A stretch of DNA of 64,000 bases. It comes from Siphonodentalium dalli (taxonomy: Eukaryota; Mollusca; Scaphopoda; Gadilida; Siphonodentaliidae). Positions within the stretch are counted from its first letter, which is position 1. Each line of letters opens with the position of its first letter. The notes under the pieces are model-generated. The model saw nothing but the letters and a program-made list of their open reading frames with translations. It did no database searches and was not told where the DNA came from. This document shows, piece by piece, positions 1-10,870 of this stretch. A program made the position numbers and the translations under genes. The stretch lies in contig CP136067.1 in assembly GCA_032622095.1 (NCBI GenBank), forward strand, positions 182,126,556-182,190,555, in the 5' to 3' direction.

Positions 1-180
1 TACAGCTTTAAACACGATGTTTGTGTCCCAAACAAACAAATACAGCTTTAAACACGATGTCTGTGTCCCAAACAAGACAAATACAGCTTTAAACACGATC
101 TCTGTGTCCCAAACAAAACAAATACAGCTTTAAACACGATGTCTGTGTCCCAAACAAAACAAATACAGCTTTTGTTTCAC
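1..180. repeat. 40-41-bp tandem repeat, cut by window start
   Basis: Four full copies and one partial copy of a unit beginning TACAGCTTTAAACACGAT start at 1, 41, 82, 123 and 164. Units end in a variable ACAAA-rich segment that explains the 40/41-bp alternation. The array starts at or before the window edge, so its total length is unknown. No coding potential is seen. Confidence 0.95.
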
Positions 181-753
181 TTAATCTGTGCGAAAAATTG
201 TAAACAGCTATAAACTGGCTGTGACCATGGAAAGCATTTTCAGAGCAAATGAAGCCGGTTATCAATATTTCGTATATTTGTCAATCCATCTTATGCTTCC
301 TTCCAAATAACGTAGACAGCATTTGGGAGCTCGACTGAGCCATGTCCCAAAATATAATGGAGTCAAAATAAAGGATTCTGTTTACTATAAGCATGTTGAT
401 GCAACAAATTTGTCCTTTTAAAAGTATAATTCATGGTGAATTGTGTTAGAAATGCAAAATGTGAACTTTATAGAGGTTTTTAAAAATATTTTTTTCGCAC
501 ATTAGTCCATCAAACACCATATTTAAAAAACAAATAAGGGAATGTGCACTGAACAATGTGAATAATGATGAACTATAAAAAAGATATTCATATTTATTAT
601 ATTTTCAGTAACTTTTTCCGCCAAAATAATAATCGTATCCCCACTCCCGCAAGCGCCACGATGTTATCCTACTCACAGAGGTTTATCCTACTCCCAGCGA
701 TGACGGACTATTTATCCCAACCTCGCGAGTCGCGAGCACGTTCCGAGTTACGT
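181..753. other. Intergenic DNA holding an old dispersed repeat
   Basis: No supported gene. Bases 350-560 match, in inverted orientation, bases 9595-9785: shared stretches include AGCATGTTGATGCAACA, AAAATGTGAACTTT and ACATTAGTCCA. This marks an old dispersed repeat. The short open frame at 565-756 is not supported by any recognisable domain. Confidence 0.6.
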
Positions 754-1739
754 TAGACCGGCCCCCAGATGAGGGTAGGGTCACACGAAAGGGTAGAAAT
801 TTTGACGCTATCTCCAATTATCCTTGCCCCATGGGGGTTCCAAAACACTGAGGTATCCAGGGCGGAGCAGGTGGAAAATATATATTTTTTGACCTTTTTG
901 GTGTTTTTGACCTGCAAATTTCAGTATAATCAGGAATACCAATAAAATAAGACAAATGTTAAATTAAATGTACTTGAATATCATATACTTATTCTATCTG
1001 GGTTGCTTAACATTTATAATGTGCAAAAAGTTATATTATCCAACAATTTTTGTGAAAATTTCACGAAAATGCCAAAAAAATGCATAAAATGCAGTGCTTT
1101 TTCAAAAAAGTTTTCCAGAAGATTTCCTATAAAATTTTCATTTTTTTGTATAAAGCTCTCAGTGGTGCATCAACATTTTCAGCATTATATACCTGATTTA
1201 TTAATATCAACTTCAGTAGCAATGATTTCCAAGAAGCCGAGATATTTCCAAAAACTTAACCCACCCCCCTAAAACTGATTTTCTATCTGAAAATACCTGT
1301 CAAGTCAGAATAGTCCGTTTTCGTTCCATTTTGTTAACCAATTCAGAGTCTTATCATATATCATGGTATTAGCATGTATCTGGGGAGGTTTATCTTATGG
1401 TAGTCTATTTTTGTTTAAATTTAGATTTTTTGGGGGTAAATTTGCTAAAATTTAAAGTTAAAAATTTCTGAAAAATTCCCATGACTTTGTCAATTTTACA
1501 GATACAGCTGCACATGCACCACAATAAACATAAATTCTTCCCCAAAATCAGACATGAAATGCTATAATAATGTACCAGACCAGAATTAAGAACTAAAGTA
1601 AAACTTAACCCTACCCAAGATAGTGTTCTCAATGCTTTCAATTTTATGCTATACTAAACTCGAAAGGTCGTTCATACTAGTTGATAGAATTCATATAATA
1701 AATTGCAATAGTACTGCCCACGGATTATGCAATCTCATC

Positions 1740-2200
1740 TTCACTGTCACTGTCAATTTCATCAAATGTGATGGTAACAGTCAATAGAATTTCTGTGCAA
1801 CATCTTACAACTCAGGCTGCCTATCAGCCGTCCATCCATGAAGTGCTACACGGGGAGTTGTTGATTTGGCAACGGTTGCAAGTCTCCACTGTTTTGCTAT
1901 CATGTTGGTTCGTTTTGAGTGTAGAATTAAAGATTCCTCACATGATGGAAGTGCAGAAAGATCAAGTACATTCTACTGATTCTCGAACTTCTGCTGGAAC
2001 ATTATCCGCCTAGCTTGATTCACTTTTCTCGAAAGTTGAACATAAGGCACATGCTAACTCCTCGAGTGTAGTAAGCGTGTCACTGTCCAAAATCCAATTC
2101 GTTCCTAAATAAGCAGTGACTTCCATATATTTTGATCATCTTTCCAGCGAAGGAATGTGAAGGAATGGAACCCTGGATAAGTGCATTCTCCTGCATATTT
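1740..2200 (-). pseudogene. Transposase-like gene remnant, left foldback arm
   Basis: This is the mirror copy of the remnant in the right arm (4430-5080). Read on the minus strand it gives the same region, including a segment related to LPPCEES...ANMIAKQWRL. The plus-strand 81-aa open frame at 1768-2013 is an antisense shadow, even though its right-arm counterpart also stays partly open. No intact protein remains. Identity rests on the match to the other arm and on the family pattern described there. Confidence 0.5.
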
Positions 2201-2369
2201 GAAATCTCGATATCACTGACTTGAATCACCTGCCCATAAAAATTGATTAACTATTATCAGGGGGAAATCATTTAACGTTTCCTCCATCGTGCATAAACGC
2301 CATCAAGATGGAGAACTCTCTGACATGACCTCTCTATCGATTAATATATCGTTGAGTTATTGTGGAAAG

Positions 2370-4060
2370 CAAATTAGCAACCCAAGATACACATGTACAA
2401 TCAACCCAGTAACATACAATCACTCAATATATACAAATAAACACAATACAAATGTCAAGATAGTCACTCACTCTATACACATACACCTGACACATGACCA
2501 TATAGTCACTCCCTGTATACTTATTCACCACTTTCCTGATCATAATTCAATCCTTGTATACCTATTCATCTCACCATTGGCCATACGGTCACTCCCTGTA
2601 TACCTATTTGCCATGGACAAAATAGCCATTCAAGATAAACATATACACCCCATATATGACCATAGAGTCACTCCATGTATACATATGCATCTCACCATTG
2701 GCCATATAGCCACTTGCTTTATATACGTATCCCTCACCCATGACCATATATATCCACACTCGTGTATATCTGTACACTCCACACATGCTCATGCAGGCAC
2801 ACTAGGCATACACCTGACCCATGACCATATAGCCACCCCCTGTGTACCTATTCAACACATTCATGATCATACAGTCAATCATTGTATACCTATATATATT
2901 CACCTCACCGTTGGTCATACATCACTCGCTGTATACATGTTCACCAACCCATGGCAAAATAGCCACGCAAGATATACATATACCCCAACCATGACCATAG
3001 AATTACTCCAGGTAAACATATGCACGTCACTAATGGTGATATAGCCACTCACTTTATACACATACCTCTCCATAACCATACAGTCACTCTTGTGTATACC
3101 CGTATACCATACACATGACCATACAGCCACACCAGGTAAACTCATACACCTGACCCATGACCATATAGTCACTCCCTGTATACCTATTCACCACATTCAT
3201 GATCATACAGTCACTCCTTGTATACCTGTTCACATCACCATTGGCCATGCAGTCACTCCCTGAAAACATATTCACCTCACTGTTGGCCATAGAGTCACTC
3301 ACTATACATATTTGCCATGTCAATAGGCATATAGCCACTCGATATATACATATACACATCCACACATGACCATCCACACGCTCGTCAATGACCACTCAGC
3401 ACATATCAGTTACACATATACACATTATGACTACTGCCATTCCATGTACACATATACGCATTACACATAGCTGCACATCTATTTATCCATTCACCCCACC
3501 ATGATCATACAGACAACACATGTATACATATACACCTACCTGTGACAACACAGCCACACAAGGTACACCTGTACATCCCACCCATGACCATACAGTCACT
3601 CCATATATACATAAAAACACATATGACCATGTTAGTACATGTACTCTCGTTATTTACATAAACCACAACAATGTCCATTGAGCCACATTGTGTACACCTG
3701 TACTGGGTAGTCATAACCATACAACCATACAGTCACTCCATGTATACCTATTCACCTCACACATGACCATACACTCACTCCTTGCATATCTATACATCTC
3801 ACCATGGCCACCCCATTCATGACCATATAGCTAACCATGTACAGCTATTCGCATCATTCATGACCATACAATAACTCCCATTATACATATTCACCTCACC
3901 TATGACCACACGGTAACTCCCTGGTTGCCACGTTGACCTCCACCCTGTATCATGTTGATCAATTTTTATCCTAATAGGCCAGAATAGCCACAGATTATGA
4001 TTCAGTTCAGTTCCATTTCCAAGTTCTGCCCATTTATTTAAAAAAACATAGCCAGTATCC
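2370..4060. repeat. Approximately 42-bp minisatellite at foldback centre
   Basis: Roughly 40 diverged copies of a unit built around CCATATAGTCACTCC, TGTATACCTATTCACC and CACATGACC. Successive GTCACT landmarks at about 2463, 2503 and 2588 fit a 42-bp step. Because 42 is divisible by three, long open frames appear on both strands (for example 2289-3044 plus, and several minus). These are low-complexity artefacts with His/Thr/Tyr-rich repeats and no domain. The array separates the two inverted arms. Confidence 0.9.
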
Positions 4061-4076
4061 AAAAAGAGGTTCTCGG

Positions 4077-4088
4077 GGGGGGGGGGGA
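4077..4088. repeat. Poly-G tract
   Basis: An uninterrupted run of 12 G at the junction between the minisatellite and unique sequence leading into the right arm. Similar G runs occur near 35787 and 47020. Confidence 0.9.
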
Positions 4089-4429
4089 TAAGGCAACTTT
4101 AAAATTAATTTGTTATGCCCCAACCAGAATAGAACATTTAGTTGTCAGTTGATTAGCTAACATGTAAAATAACGAAGTGAGTCACAATTTGTTACATTTT
4201 CGGAAACGCAGAGAATATATGTGAAAAATGGTTGCCATTTTGAGTAATTTGGTTTATAAACACATTAGTGTGACACATTTAAGGTAGATCAAAACAATAA
4301 ACACCTTTCATACCAAACATAGTTACATTATTTATATCAAGTTTGTGAGAGAAAACTCCAATACTTCTGGTAATGTCAGTGGTGACAATAGTAAAAATTA
4401 ACTAAGGTGCATCAGACATGTTAGTGTTC

Positions 4430-5080
4430 AATGTATAGAAGGCAGAATAGCCAATTTTATACATCAACCACAACTTCTAAGCGATTGCGGGACACGCTGG
4501 GTCAATATCTACCATTTCCACATTTTGGCAGCCAAATATACAGAAGAATGCAGTTGTTGGGTTCCATTCCTTCACAGATAATAATTACCTTTCATCGTTG
4601 TTCCGAAAAGGAAAAAAACATTTCTGGAAGTTGCTGGAAAGACCATCAAGATATATGGAAGTCATGGCTTATTTAGGAACGAATTGGGATTTGGACAGTG
4701 ACACGCTTAATACAATCAAGGAGTTAACATGTGCCTTATACATGTATGGTCCAAATTCGAGAAAAGTTAATTAAGCTAGGTGGGTAAAGTTCCAGCAGAA
4801 GTTCGAGAATCAGCAAAAGGTAGCTGATCTTTCTGCACTTCCACCATGTGAGGAATCTTAAATTCTACACTCAAAACAAGCCAACATGATAGCAAAACAG
4901 TGGAGACTTCCAACCATTGCCAAATCAACCACTCCCGGTGTAGCACTTCATAGATGGACGGCCGATAGGCAGTCTGAGTTGTTTGAACCATTCTTTCCCG
5001 TAAGATGTTGCACATAAATTCTATTGATACCATCACATTTGATGAAATTGACAGTGATAGTGAAGATGAGATTACATAAT
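4430..5080 (+). pseudogene. Transposase-like gene remnant, right foldback arm
   Basis: Joining frames by eye shows a recognisable order: a segment ending FRKGKKHFWKLLER, then YLGTNWDLDSDTL, then ADLSALPPCEES, then ANMIAKQWRLPTIA, and an acidic end FDEIDSDSEDEIT at about 5038-5078. This fits the C-terminal half of a protein family widespread in marine invertebrates with an AFTGCD/GKGK, LG-W-D and LPPC-ANY-A-WRR pattern, usually regarded as transposon-derived. Several frameshifts and at least one in-frame stop (after CEES) make it non-functional. The catalytic N-terminal half is absent. Family assignment is from memory of the pattern and should be searched. Confidence 0.5.
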
Positions 5081-6064
5081 CCGTGGGCAGAACTATTGCG
5101 ATTTATGATATGAATTCTATCAACTAGTATGAACGACCTTTCGAGTTTAGCATAGCATAAAATTGAAAGCTTTGAGAATACTATCTTTGGGTAGGGATAA
5201 GTTTTACTTTATTTCTTAATTCTGGTCTGGTACATGATTATAGCATTTCATGTCTGATATTGGGGAAGAATTTATGTTTATTGTGGTGCATGTTGTGCAG
5301 CTCTATCTATAAAGCTGACAAAGTCATGGGAATTTTTCAAACATTTTTCACTTAAAAATAATCAATATTTTAGCAAATTTACACAAATAAAATCAAATAT
5401 TTAAACAAAATAGACGCTATCATAACATAAACCTCCTCAGATACATTCTAATTCCATGATATATGATAAGACTCTGAATTGGTTAAAAAAAAGGAATGAA
5501 AACGGGCTATTCTGACTTAATAGGTATTTTCAGATAGAAAATCAGTTTTAGGGGGGTGGGTTAAGTTTTTGGAAATATCTCGGCTTCTTGGATATCATTT
5601 CTTGTGATGTTGATATTAATAAATCAGGTATATAATGCTGAAAATTTTAATGCATCAATGAGAGCTTTATACCAAAAATGAAAATTTTATAGGAAATCTT
5701 CTGGAAAACATTTTTGAAAAAGCACTGCAATTTATGCATTTTTTTTTGCATTTTCGTGAATTTTTCACAAAAATTGTTGGAAAATATAACTTTTTGCACA
5801 TCATAAATGTTAAGCAACCCAGATAGAATAAGTATCTGATATTCAAGTACATTTTATTCAACATTTGTGTTACTTTATTGGTTTTCCTGATTATACTGAA
5901 ATTAGCAGGTCAAAAACACCAAAAAGGTCAAAAAAATATATTTTCCACCTGCTCCGCCCTGGATACCTCAGTGTTTTGGAACCCCCATGGGGCAAGGATA
6001 ATTGGAGATAGCGTCAAAATTTCTACCCTTTCGTGTGACACTACCCTCATCTGGGGGCCGGTCT

Positions 6065-6299
6065 ACGTAATCTTCAAGCAGTTCAACTTCAAGTTCCGCG
6101 GATATTCGTGCAGATTCCAAATGACAATGAGCAGTGAGATATCATAGAACTCCGAAGGCTTATCAACACAATGGCATTCTAAACAGTTACCAATTTAATC
6201 AATAAAGTTTGTTGTTTGTTTGAAAAATCCGTCCGAAACAATCCCCTTTGAAGTTGGTGGCAACAGGAGAAATCAAGCAATTAAATGACGTCACTTTCC
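6065..6299. other. Intergenic, nothing supported
   Basis: Sequence between the foldback and the next dispersed repeat. No gene or repeat is recognised. Confidence 0.5.
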
Positions 6300-6840
6300 T
6301 TATATGGGGTAAAATACTATTTCGCGCGCGGCAATAGTAACAAGAGCATCGCTAGGGCGTGGCAAAACACGCCCTTTAGCCATTTCGAATTGTACTATCA
6401 CAAAATAAGATAATACTTTGAGCTTACATTTGAAGAAAATCTGATATACCCCTAATTTCAATGCCAAAATGTGGTCAAATTCTAAGTCGAAAAATGGCCA
6501 TAACTCATACCAATACACATACCAGCTTTGGTTCAGCTCAAATAATCAAAACTGGAGTTATCTGTCGAAAACCAAAATGTTATGAAATTGGTCAAATTCC
6601 AAGTTGAAAAGGACCGTAACTCATGTAAAAATAATTGGACGGAACCCATATTCGAACTTGGCCTGTATCTTTAGCTGGGAAATACACATACGCACTTTGG
6701 TTCAGATCAAATAATCCAAACTGGAGTTATCGGTCGGAAATGTTAACGGACGGACGGACAGACAGACAGACGGACGGACAGACGGACGGACAGACTGATA
6801 ACATAATACGACCTTTTTTCAAAAAGGGCGTATAAAAAAT
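6300..6840. repeat. Dispersed repeat with GGAC/GACA microsatellite (copy 1)
   Basis: The module holds two related sub-blocks reading like CCATAACTCATAC...GGTTCAGCTCAAATAATC...ACTGGAGTTAT. A (GGAC/GACA)n run follows at about 6750-6795, then GATAACATAATACGACC and an inverted pair around TTTTTTCAAAAAGGGCGTAT. The GCATCGCTAGGGCGTGG start and this end recur at 12420-12660, and the end at 40430-40690. Repeats of this build are common in gastropod genomes. There is no coding capacity; it is probably a non-autonomous element. Confidence 0.75.
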
Positions 6841-6996
6841 CATGAATGAATGACGTTATCTATTTACCTTATTTTGGTTGTTATGTTATCATTGCGCGTA
6901 ATTTTAACGGAAACATTTAGGTCAATGTTCAGAATCGGAAACATCTCATCAATGCATTTTATTAGAGTTGTGTCGTGACAAACTGTTGTGGAAAAT
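6841..6996. other. Intergenic, nothing supported
   Basis: Short AT-rich spacer before the first palindromic MITE. Confidence 0.5.
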
Positions 6997-7171
6997 ATAA
7001 TAAACACAATAGTTAACTGTCATCAGCGACGAACGAAGTTTCTCCTCTCGTGAGATGCGAGGATTATTTTTCACTCGGCTAGCGCATCGTGAAAAATAAT
7101 CCTCCGCATCTCACTCGATGAGAAACTTCGTTCGTCGCTGATGACAGTTAACTATTGTCTATTTATTATAT
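6997..7171. mobile_element. Palindromic MITE, copy 1
   Basis: Near-perfect inverted arms: AATAGTTAACTGTCATCAGC at 7008 is mirrored by GCTGATGACAGTTAACTATT ending at 7156. The arms extend through GACGAACGAAGTTTCT to a short centre near 7080. Outer bases are ATAATAAAC on the left and its complement ATTTATTAT on the right, an end shared with the palindromes at 7567 and 7847. About 175 bp can fold into one hairpin. Confidence 0.85.
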
Positions 7172-7566
7172 GCGGAAAATTATCGAAACGTAGATCGTCG
7201 TATTTATTATATTCTAAGCTATCAAATAATAGTATTTTTGCATCAGATACAAACCGTTGTCCGTCTAATGAGACATCGATATCTTACTCGTATCCATCCG
7301 CGCTAAAATTAAAAGTGATTAGGTTTCTTGATGGAAGATTAAGCTAAAAGTCCATGAGTGCTCAGTTTGAAAAAAATGTGATATATGATCAATTAAATGA
7401 TTGTGTTAAACATACTATGTTGTTAACCCCTTTATCGCTCAACAATATATCTGGAAAATGGAACTATTTTAATATGCACAAGCTCATTACCATGGTTGTG
7501 CTTGGGTATACAAATTTGCTCTCTTTTCTCTTCTTTCGAGTTGAGTCATGGCCCAACTGAGCGGGG
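7172..7566. other. Intergenic between palindromes
   Basis: No recognisable domain in the two short open frames here (7141-7347, 7354-7560). The first begins inside the palindrome. Nothing supported. Confidence 0.5.
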
Positions 7567-7713
7567 CATATAATAAACAGAACATCTACACTTTTTGGTT
7601 GGACATGGTAATCATCTCATTCGTGATTACAAAAAAATGAATTGTCATCACTCATATCATGAGATAATTCCCAAATCCAACCAAAAAGTGTAGATATCCT
7701 CTATTTATTATAT
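7567..7713. mobile_element. Palindromic MITE, copy 2
   Basis: ATATAATAAACAGAACATCT at the left is mirrored by AGATATCCTCTATTTATTAT at the right. Inner arms match around ACACTTTTTGGTTGGA and TCCAACCAAAAAGTGT. It shares its termini with the elements at 6997 and 7847, and its TACACTTTTT arm with the element at 7847. Confidence 0.85.
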
Positions 7714-7740
7714 ACTTGCCCATGAATTATAAGGTTTTAG

Positions 7741-7796
7741 CAGTGAGATATAAGTGATATCCCACTAGTGAGATATAAGTGATATCCCACTGGTGA
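7741..7796. repeat. Short direct repeat
   Basis: Two adjacent copies of a 27-bp unit, GTGAGATATAAGTGATATCC plus CACTAGT or CACTGGT. Confidence 0.85.
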
Positions 7797-7846
7797 AATT
7801 TCTGATGTATTGACATTCATTGGGGGCCATAGGCAAGTAACTAAAG

Positions 7847-8023
7847 TATATAATAAACAGAATATCCACACTTTTTCAATGGATATGGGTTAAATCTCAT
7901 TCGTGATGACAAAACATTTGAATTTCCACTCGTGGCTAAAGCCACTCGTGGAAATTCAATGTTTGTCATCACTCATGAGATATAACCCATATCCACTGAA
8001 AAAGTGTGGATATCCTCTATGTA
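7847..8023. mobile_element. Palindromic MITE, copy 3
   Basis: TATATAATAAACAGAATATC at 7847 is mirrored near 8015 by GATATCCTCTATGTAT. Inner arms match around CCACACTTTTTCA and GGATATGGGTTA, and the centre is GCCACGAGTGG-like. It is the same family as copies 1 and 2 but with different inner sequence, so the terminal motif is the conserved part. Confidence 0.85.
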
Positions 8024-8053
8024 TCTCTTAGAAGCCACTGTGGAATACGATTT

Positions 8054-8180
8054 TGTTATTTCACTGTAGCTTTCGTTATTTCACTGTAGCTTTCGTTATT
8101 TCACTGTAGCTTTCGTTATATCACTGTAGCTTTCGTTATTTCACTGTAGCTTTCGTTATTTCACTGCCGCTTTCGTGGTT
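8054..8180. repeat. 20-bp tandem repeat, about six copies
   Basis: Unit TTCGTTATTTCACTGTAGCT repeated in register with one or two substitutions per copy. The last copy reads CACTGCCGC. Not CRISPR-like, since there are no spacers. Confidence 0.95.
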
Positions 8181-8417
8181 TACGCGAACGTGAATCAGTA
8201 AGCCTAACATATACCGGACCCTTTCGTTGTTCAATTTGTTGTACTATTAAAAGAGAAAATGACGCATAACTATGAGCATTAGTAATGCGCATATAATAGA
8301 GAAAATACCTACAGTTCTTTTTTGGATACCTCACACGTCTCATTCAGATCGAAGCTTGACTCTGAACAAATTTCTTAGAACCAGTTGTTTGCAAATGGTA
8401 GATTCACACACCTGCTT

Positions 8418-8890
8418 GAGGACTACGGAATCTCAAATTTCGGAATAAAAATATATAAATAATACTCAACTTCTAGCTGTATCAAAGTCTGCCTATCTGC
8501 TGAACAAGCTAGATAAAACATCATAATTGATACGTTTGACACCCGAAACAACCAACGTATCCCAATTTTAAGACATTGAAATTGCATGTTTCATCAAATG
8601 CAATGTAAACATGTGCATGTGTCACAAATTGGCTCAATAAGACATCTCATGGATATCTTTCAACCAGACCAGATGGCAGACAGATCAGAACACGGGGATT
8701 ATCTTGATTAGATTATTATGTCTGACACAGGCAGCCGACCACCCCTCTGATTGGATTAGGTGACTAGGAAAGCATGCATGTCCACCAGAAGTGATCTCTT
8801 TACAACAAAATGAAACACACTTCTGACCGTGGCCTTCTGACTCTTTTCGTTCACTGTTGACACATTTGAAAATCGAGATTCCGTAGTCCT
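8418..8890. mobile_element. Non-autonomous TIR element
   Basis: GAGGACTACGGAATCTC at 8418-8434 is mirrored by GAGATTCCGTAGTCCT at 8875-8890. The element is about 470 bp with ~16-bp TIRs and no coding capacity. It directly abuts the next MITE. Confidence 0.6.
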
Positions 8891-8892
8891 TA

Positions 8893-9293
8893 GTTCATAC
8901 ACTGGCAAGTTTGCACGTTATGGTTTGCAGGCAGTTCGTCGTAGAAACGATATGGTGCCAGAAAATGAATGGAAACAAGCATATAAAATGCATTTGTACC
9001 ACACCTAACTACATGCGAGGTAAAATCCCGGTAGTTCCATCTGTAGCCATGCTACCGATATTTGCCTGCAAATAGCGTGCAATTATCTCGCAAGAATCAA
9101 TCTTACAGGTATTTGAAGGCAAATGTCAGCAGCGCCGTTACAAGTGGAACTACAGAACTTTTACATCTCATGTCGTTCGCTTTGGTGAAGATAAATATTA
9201 TATGCACGTTTACTTTCAAATTATGGCAACATGTGGTTTTCTACGATGAAATACCTTGCAGAACATACCGTGCAAACTTGCCAGCGTATGAAC
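8893..9293. mobile_element. GTTCATAC-type MITE, copy 1
   Basis: The ends are GTTCATACACTGGCAAGTTT and its complement ending GCCAGCGTATGAAC. TIR similarity runs on for about 60 bp through TATGGTTTGCAGGCA and TTCGTCGTAGAAA. A second copy with the same ends and interior is at 29881-30254. No coding capacity. Confidence 0.85.
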
Positions 9294-9594
9294 GTACCAT
9301 TGGCATGACTGGCAACTTCTGGGTTGTCTGTGGCCATTGTGGTGTGAAATATGTTGACAAAAGAATATTAAGCTCCATTCAAGCCTTACCGGGCCATCAC
9401 ACTATTGCTAGTAAATAGGTAACCACTCATGGAATAATCTCTCATGGACCAAAGCGCAGACAGGCGTATGATCATTCCCAGGAGACTGGCCATTATCCAT
9501 GATAAAGGTGACCCTTCAAATGCCAGCTTCCAGACAGTATTACTGAGCAAGTAAATCTACCCTTTGTAAACAACTGGTTCTAAGTATTTTTTTA

Positions 9595-9785
9595 AAGAAC
9601 GCTTGATAAATGTGAACAAGACATTGCGTTTGTTGGACTAATGTAAGATTTGTTTTAAATCTCTACAAAGTTCACATTTTGTAATCACCATAACTTACAC
9701 TCTTATAATGTTGCATCAACATGCTTGTTTGATGTGATTACTAATATAAGTAAACGGAATCATTTATATTGACTCCATCAACTTT
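9595..9785 (-). repeat. Inverted dispersed copy of 350-560
   Basis: The reverse complement of this stretch matches 350-560: TTCCGTTTACTTATATTAGT versus TTCTGTTTACTATAAGCATG, with shared AGCATGTTGATGCAACA. It is an old repeat copy, not a gene. Confidence 0.6.
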
Positions 9786-10024
9786 TTGGGGAAAATTGGT
9801 ACATAAAGACCATAACTGTATATACACAAGATACAAATGGAAACTATCTATATATTTCTCTAAATTCTTGGTTTATAACAAAGATATATCAGCAGCATTT
9901 GAGAAGCTGAATTTTTTATCTTCGAAGAAAAACGGAAAATACAAATTATACCGTTCACTCAACAGGTGTAACTTCATATTCAGTGTTCATCATCATGAAG
10001 AGATGATGTTAGTTTGTAACAATA

Positions 10025-10124
10025 ATAGTTGCCGTTGTATTCTCTTATATATAAGAGACTGCATTGGCTTACAAGGTCAAGGTAAATATTTTTAGACCAA
10101 TGTATTCTCTTATATATATATAAT

Positions 10125-10125
<1 letters not shown>
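10025..10125. repeat. Degenerate short versions of the 69-bp hairpin
   Basis: GTATTCTCTTATATATAAGA followed by GACTGCATTGGC, then ACCAATGTATTCTCTTATAT. These resemble the 69-bp palindrome with its central GCGAGTCGACC segment missing. They could be deletion products of the full hairpin or an ancestral short form. Confidence 0.55.

Positions 10126-10163
<38 letters not shown>
10126..10163. repeat. (TA)n microsatellite
   Basis: Uninterrupted TA run of roughly 36 bp, apparently expanded out of the TATATATA segment of the preceding hairpin. Confidence 0.9.
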
Positions 10164-10164
<1 letters not shown>

Positions 10165-10165
<1 letters not shown>

Positions 10166-10870
10166 TGCTCTACCTTTAAGATGAATGCATAAATTGAGAA
10201 TGTAGCGTAAATTCTGGTAGATTAACTTTCTGGAAATTTTGCCATGGCCATCAATGTTGAAATTAGCCATATCTGTGCTATTCTCAACACTTTCATGACG
10301 GGAGCTTCCTGAATTTTGCGAAAACCATAGGTCGCCTCGCATATATAAGAGAATGCATTGGCATAACAAATTTTAAATTATTTTTTATAATTGTTAAAAA
10401 ACGAATTTATTTTGAAAACTGATACAATGTTGTTAAAGAATATAAGTAAAAATTATAAAATGATAACAATTGTTAAAGAATGTAAGAATAAATGATAAAA
10501 AAATTATAAAATTGTTAAAGAAAATAAGAACATATGATAAAAAATGTTATAGAATGTAAGAATAAATTATAAAAAATGATAAAAATTGTTAAAGAATGTA
10601 AGAAAAAATGATAAAAAAAATGATAAAAATGTAAGAAAAAATGATCACAAATTGTTAGACCAATGCATTATCTTACATATGCGGAGCGACCTATGGTCGA
10701 CTCGCATATATAAGAGAATGCATTGGCACATTGTCTTTAATGTTGCGCCAGCGCAGCTCCCGCCATGAAAATGTTAAGGAGCAGACGCAATGTTTGCATA
10801 AATCCAGCCAAAAATTGCAAGAGATTTTCAACAAAGAATTTTTGCTCTGGATTTATCAGGCGAAATGTTT
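10165..10870. mobile_element. Double-hairpin element A
   Basis: Outer inverted arms are diverged but recognisable: AACACTTTCATGACGGGAGC near 10287 versus GCTCCCGCCATGAAAATGTT near 10756. Inside lies a half hairpin at 10325-10362 (starting CCATAGGTCGCCTCGC) and a full 70-bp hairpin at 10659-10728. Between them is AT-rich DNA with repeated TTGTTAAAGAATGTAAGAA blocks. The outer arms differ from those of elements C, D and E, although the hairpins are the same. Confidence 0.65.

Larger units (their letters stand above)
754..6064. mobile_element. 5.3-kb foldback element
   Basis: The segment begins TAGACCGGCCCCCAGATGAG and ends with the reverse complement of that sequence. Inverted arms run from about 754 to 2200 and about 4535 to 6064 and match by eye over most of their length with scattered substitutions. 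The centre is a 42-bp minisatellite. Flanking bases suggest a 3-bp CGT target duplication, but this is too short to rely on. The arms contain remnants of a transposase-like gene, so this looks like a decayed DNA transposon rearranged into a foldback. Confidence 0.85.
8374..9584. mobile_element. TIR element hosting two smaller elements
   Basis: CTTAGAACCAGTTGTTTGCA at 8374-8393, continuing AATGGTAGATT, is mirrored at 9552-9584 (AATCTACCCTTTG, then AACAACTGGTTCTAAG). This gives a 1.2-kb element with ~32-bp TIRs. No transposase is visible; two further TIR elements lie inside it. The short frame at 9062-9418 is not supported. Confidence 0.75.

Noticed and set aside
2289-3720. 251-aa His/Thr-rich frame and several minus-strand frames
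   Set aside because: A 42-bp minisatellite whose unit length is a multiple of three keeps frames open on both strands.
1768-5036. Mirror frames of about 80 aa in the two foldback arms as a real small protein
   Set aside because: The opposite strand gives the better match to a known protein pattern, so these frames are antisense shadows.
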